Assembly (NCBI GenBank): GCA_963575745.1
Contig: CAUYUJ010003877.1
Coordinates: forward strand, 1-64,000
Reading direction: 5' to 3'
From: Prorocentrum cordatum
Lineage: Eukaryota > Sar > Dinophyceae > Prorocentrales > Prorocentraceae
Length of the DNA stretch: 64,000 bases
Part shown: one piece after another, positions 62,110 to 64,000 of the stretch
Layout of the letters: every line of letters begins with the position of its first letter
Position numbering within the stretch: position 1 is the first letter of the stretch
Notes under the pieces: model-generated
What the model saw: only the letters and a program-made list of their open reading frames with translations
What the model was told of the DNA's origin: nothing
Database searches by the model: none
Made by a program: the position numbers and the translations under genes

Positions 62110-62434
62110 TCACGCCCCGTGCGCCCAGACGCGTCCCAGAAGCCGCTCGGCAGGGGCGTGCCCGCTCACCGCCTCCCGCAGGGCCTGCTGCAGAGCGCGC
62201 TCCGCTGCTGCGGAACACAGCCCGCCGACCTGCCGCGCCGCGTTCGTCGCCCAGTAGACTGCGTACACGCCGAGCGCCGCGAGAGCGAGCTTGTCGTCGT
62301 CGCGCGCCTGCTGGATGTGAACGCCCAGCCACCACGGCAGCAAACACTCGGACCCCATCCGCAGCGACGCGGCGTGAAATCGGCGAACAGCGCTGCACCC
62401 GCTGTAGTGCTGAATGCTGTCCTTCGCCGGCAGG
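62110..62434 (-). CDS. Probable terminal exon, unknown protein
   Basis: Behind GGGTGCAG the minus strand reads LPAKDSIQHYSGCSAVRRFH, then SLRMGSECLLPWWLGVHIQQ, ARDDDKLALAALGVYAVYWA, and a helical end SAAAERALQQALREAVSG to a TGA at 62110. Most codons end in G or C and the composition is balanced, with a hydrophobic LALAALGVYAVYWATNAA helix that might be membrane-associated. No family recognised; partner exons would lie to the right, beyond the repeat array. Confidence 0.5.
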
Positions 62435-62465
62435 CTGCACCCCAGCGTGCAGCATGCACCCCAGC

Positions 62466-62785
62466 ATGCATATGAACGGGTCATCGGAACCCTGTAACTT
62501 CCGTTTTTTTTGGCCTCCTCACGCTTGAATATGGAGGCAGTCTCGAGCGGGAGCCTCGTTTGTGAGCAAATTGTGAAGAAGGTTCAAGCGGACGCCCCCT
62601 CCTTATAGGGCCCGCAACTCATGATACTAATCCGAGCAGGTCATCGGGAACCTGCGACAGTCGTTACATTTGGCATCCTCACGCTTGAATGCGGACGGGG
62701 GCAGTCTCAAGCGAGATCCTTGTGAGTGAATCGCTGGGAAATCTCAGGCGGGAGCCCCCGCCCTATGAGGCCCGCGTCACGCGCA
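62466..62785. repeat. 160-bp tandem repeat, array B
   Basis: Two units (GGTCATCGG at 62479 and 62639, spacing 160) of the same repeat as 59805-60170, with CCTCACGCTTGAAT in place of CTCGGGCATGAAT. Confidence 0.85.
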
Positions 62786-62952
62786 TGCGGAAAATGCTGC
62801 TCCTGCGGCCGCCGCCGCGAAAATTCCTGGAGCGAGGGCCGCCGGCGTCGTTGCGGAAGGCGGTCTTGGAGTTCGACAAGAGAACCGAAAGCTCCAGGGC
62901 AGAGGCGGAGCAGCTCGCGGCAAAACTGGGCTTCGTGCCGCCTCCCGCCTGA
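62785..62952 (+). CDS. Probable terminal exon, unknown protein
   Basis: Directly after array B the plus strand reads TRMRKMLLLRPPPRKFLERG, then ASLRKAVLEFDKRTESSRAE and AEQLAAKLGFVPPPA with a TGA at 62950-62952. Basic helical composition and G/C third positions. The repeat array would then lie in its upstream intron. No function recognised. Confidence 0.4.
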   Translation: MRKMLLLRPPPRKFLERGPPASLRKAVLEFDKRTESSRAEAEQLAAKLGFVPPPA

Positions 62953-63179
62953 GCGCGGCTGCGCCCCGCGGGGTTGTCCCAACGGCTAGGTCTCGCGCGC
63001 CAGCGGCTCGCGGGGTTGCCCCGACGGCCTGGCCCGCGGAGTTGCCCCAACGGCTGCGCGATGTGGCCAATAGAGAATGCGCCCGTTCTGTCCGAGGCGG
63101 CGACGGCGCCGAGGAAAATCGACATGCGCGCTCATGCCAGGATAAATAAAATGTGCGCGAGGAGAACGGGTGGGGTGGC

Positions 63180-63420
63180 GATGAGGAGGGGGAGAAGGAG
63201 GAGGAGGAAGAGGAGGAGGAGGAGGAAAAGGACGAAGAGGAGTGGAAACATGATGAGGAGAGGGAAGATGAGGAGGCGGAGGAGGAGGAGGAAGAGGAGG
63301 AGTAGGAGGAGGACGAAGAGGAGGATAAGACATGCAACGGGTAGGACGAGAAAAGGAACAGGAGAAGCAGGATGAGACGGAGGAGGAGGCGGAGGAGGAC
63401 GCAGAGGTCGAAAGAAAGGC
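63180..63420. repeat. (GGA)n microsatellite
   Basis: GGA/GAA trinucleotide array. Frames are Arg/Lys/Glu or Leu/Ser homopolymers. Confidence 0.95.
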
Positions 63421-63739
63421 CTCCGCCAGTCGAAGAAGAGAAGGGCGAGGGGCAAACTAAATAACTTCTCATCTGGGGCCCTACCGTCGGAAAACAAATT
63501 CATTTGAAAGTAACGGAGCTACTGCTACCGGCTTCGAGTGCACTTTTGGGCACCAGTATCATTTTCGCTGGCGTTGGGCCCAGAAGAATATTTACCACCG
63601 GCCCTGGCGAGATGGCGGCTTAATTTCCACCGGCGCCTATGAATACATATCGTGCGCAAAATTGTCAGTTACTGGGACGTGCATCATACAGATGTTCGTC
63701 AATTATGCAGCAAGCGCGCTCGCGCAGTGCACGACGACG

Positions 63740-63930
63740 GCCACGAAGGCCACACTACGGCCCAAAGAGACCGCCCAGACGGCCACGAAGGCCTAATGAC
63801 AGACGACCCAAGACGGCCCAAGAGGTCCCCATGACGGCCCCAGTGATCCCCATGGGACCTTCATAAGTGCCCGTCAGGTGACCAGGACAGCCCAAAGACG
63901 GCCACAATGGGTCCATGTAGGCCCCGAGAA
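63740..63930. repeat. Degenerate GACGGCCC/ACGAAGGCC repeats
   Basis: GACGGCC(C/A) recurs about every 12-20 bases, the same dispersed repeat type as at 5690-5970 and 21330-21610. Confidence 0.65.
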
Positions 63931-64000
63931 GTAAGACGAAAAGGTGGCATATGGGACGGCATCCCCTTCGTCGTCCTCCTTCCCATCTCTATCGCCTTTA

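Noticed and set aside
1-64000. tRNA, rRNA or snRNA genes
   Set aside because: I looked for B-box-like GGTTCGAAT words and conserved rRNA sequence and found none with a supporting structure; a covariance-model search would be needed to exclude diverged genes.

Overview
The window looks like nuclear DNA of a dinoflagellate. The evidence is in the sequence: two degenerate copies of the dinoflagellate spliced-leader (DinoSL) sequence, each just upstream of an ORF; multi-exon genes with strongly G/C-ending codons whose introns appear to use GC or GA as well as GT donors; very low gene density; long tri-, tetra- and hexanucleotide arrays; and several retroelement types. I cannot name the species. 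Most long open frames in the window are by-products of microsatellites. Exons were called from reading-frame coherence, G/C at codon third positions, splice-site context and phase continuity, so exon joins are inferences.

Layout. 0.9-5.5 kb: degraded LINE-type retrotransposon on the minus strand (endonuclease, reverse transcriptase, zinc-finger-like tail). 5.6-19.7 kb: mostly repeats, with two copies of a ~160-bp inverted-repeat element, a DinoSL relict followed by a short plus-strand ORF (11.3-11.7 kb), and an (AGCAT)n-like and a (GATGTA)n array. 19.76-23.98 kb (minus): a split gene for a C5-cytosine-methyltransferase-like protein, recovered as four phase-compatible or collinear segments; the catalytic Cys position is Ser. 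24.5-26.85 kb (minus): a two-exon gene of a family I recall as multicopy in dinoflagellates, with a DinoSL relict 10 nt before its ATG and an intron containing a perfect 16-bp hairpin. 30.4-36.5 kb (minus): an unknown multi-exon gene with at least five phase-consistent exons. 36.75-44.94 kb (minus): a nearly intact tyrosine-recombinase retrotransposon with split direct repeats (A1-ORFs-B1-A2-B2, as in PAT/Ngaro elements). 45.2-46.6 kb: further exons in the same orientation, so the element may sit inside an intron of one large gene. 46.1-46.5 kb: a 41-bp tandem array open in all three forward frames. 46.9-48.2 kb: an inverted-repeat-bounded element related to 16.1-17.6 kb. 48-57 kb: mainly repeats. 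57.5-59.5 kb: a short gene with an in-frame stop (minus) and the 3' end of a Ty1/copia-like element (plus). 59.8-62.8 kb: 160-bp tandem repeats around probable terminal exons.

The most unusual system is the split-direct-repeat element. It encodes a Gag-like protein with two N-terminal membrane segments, a reverse transcriptase-RNase H in which a C5-methyltransferase-like domain lies between RT motifs B and C, a tyrosine recombinase, and a fourth ORF shaped like a type II membrane glycoprotein. Its terminal repeats are almost identical, so the insertion is recent.
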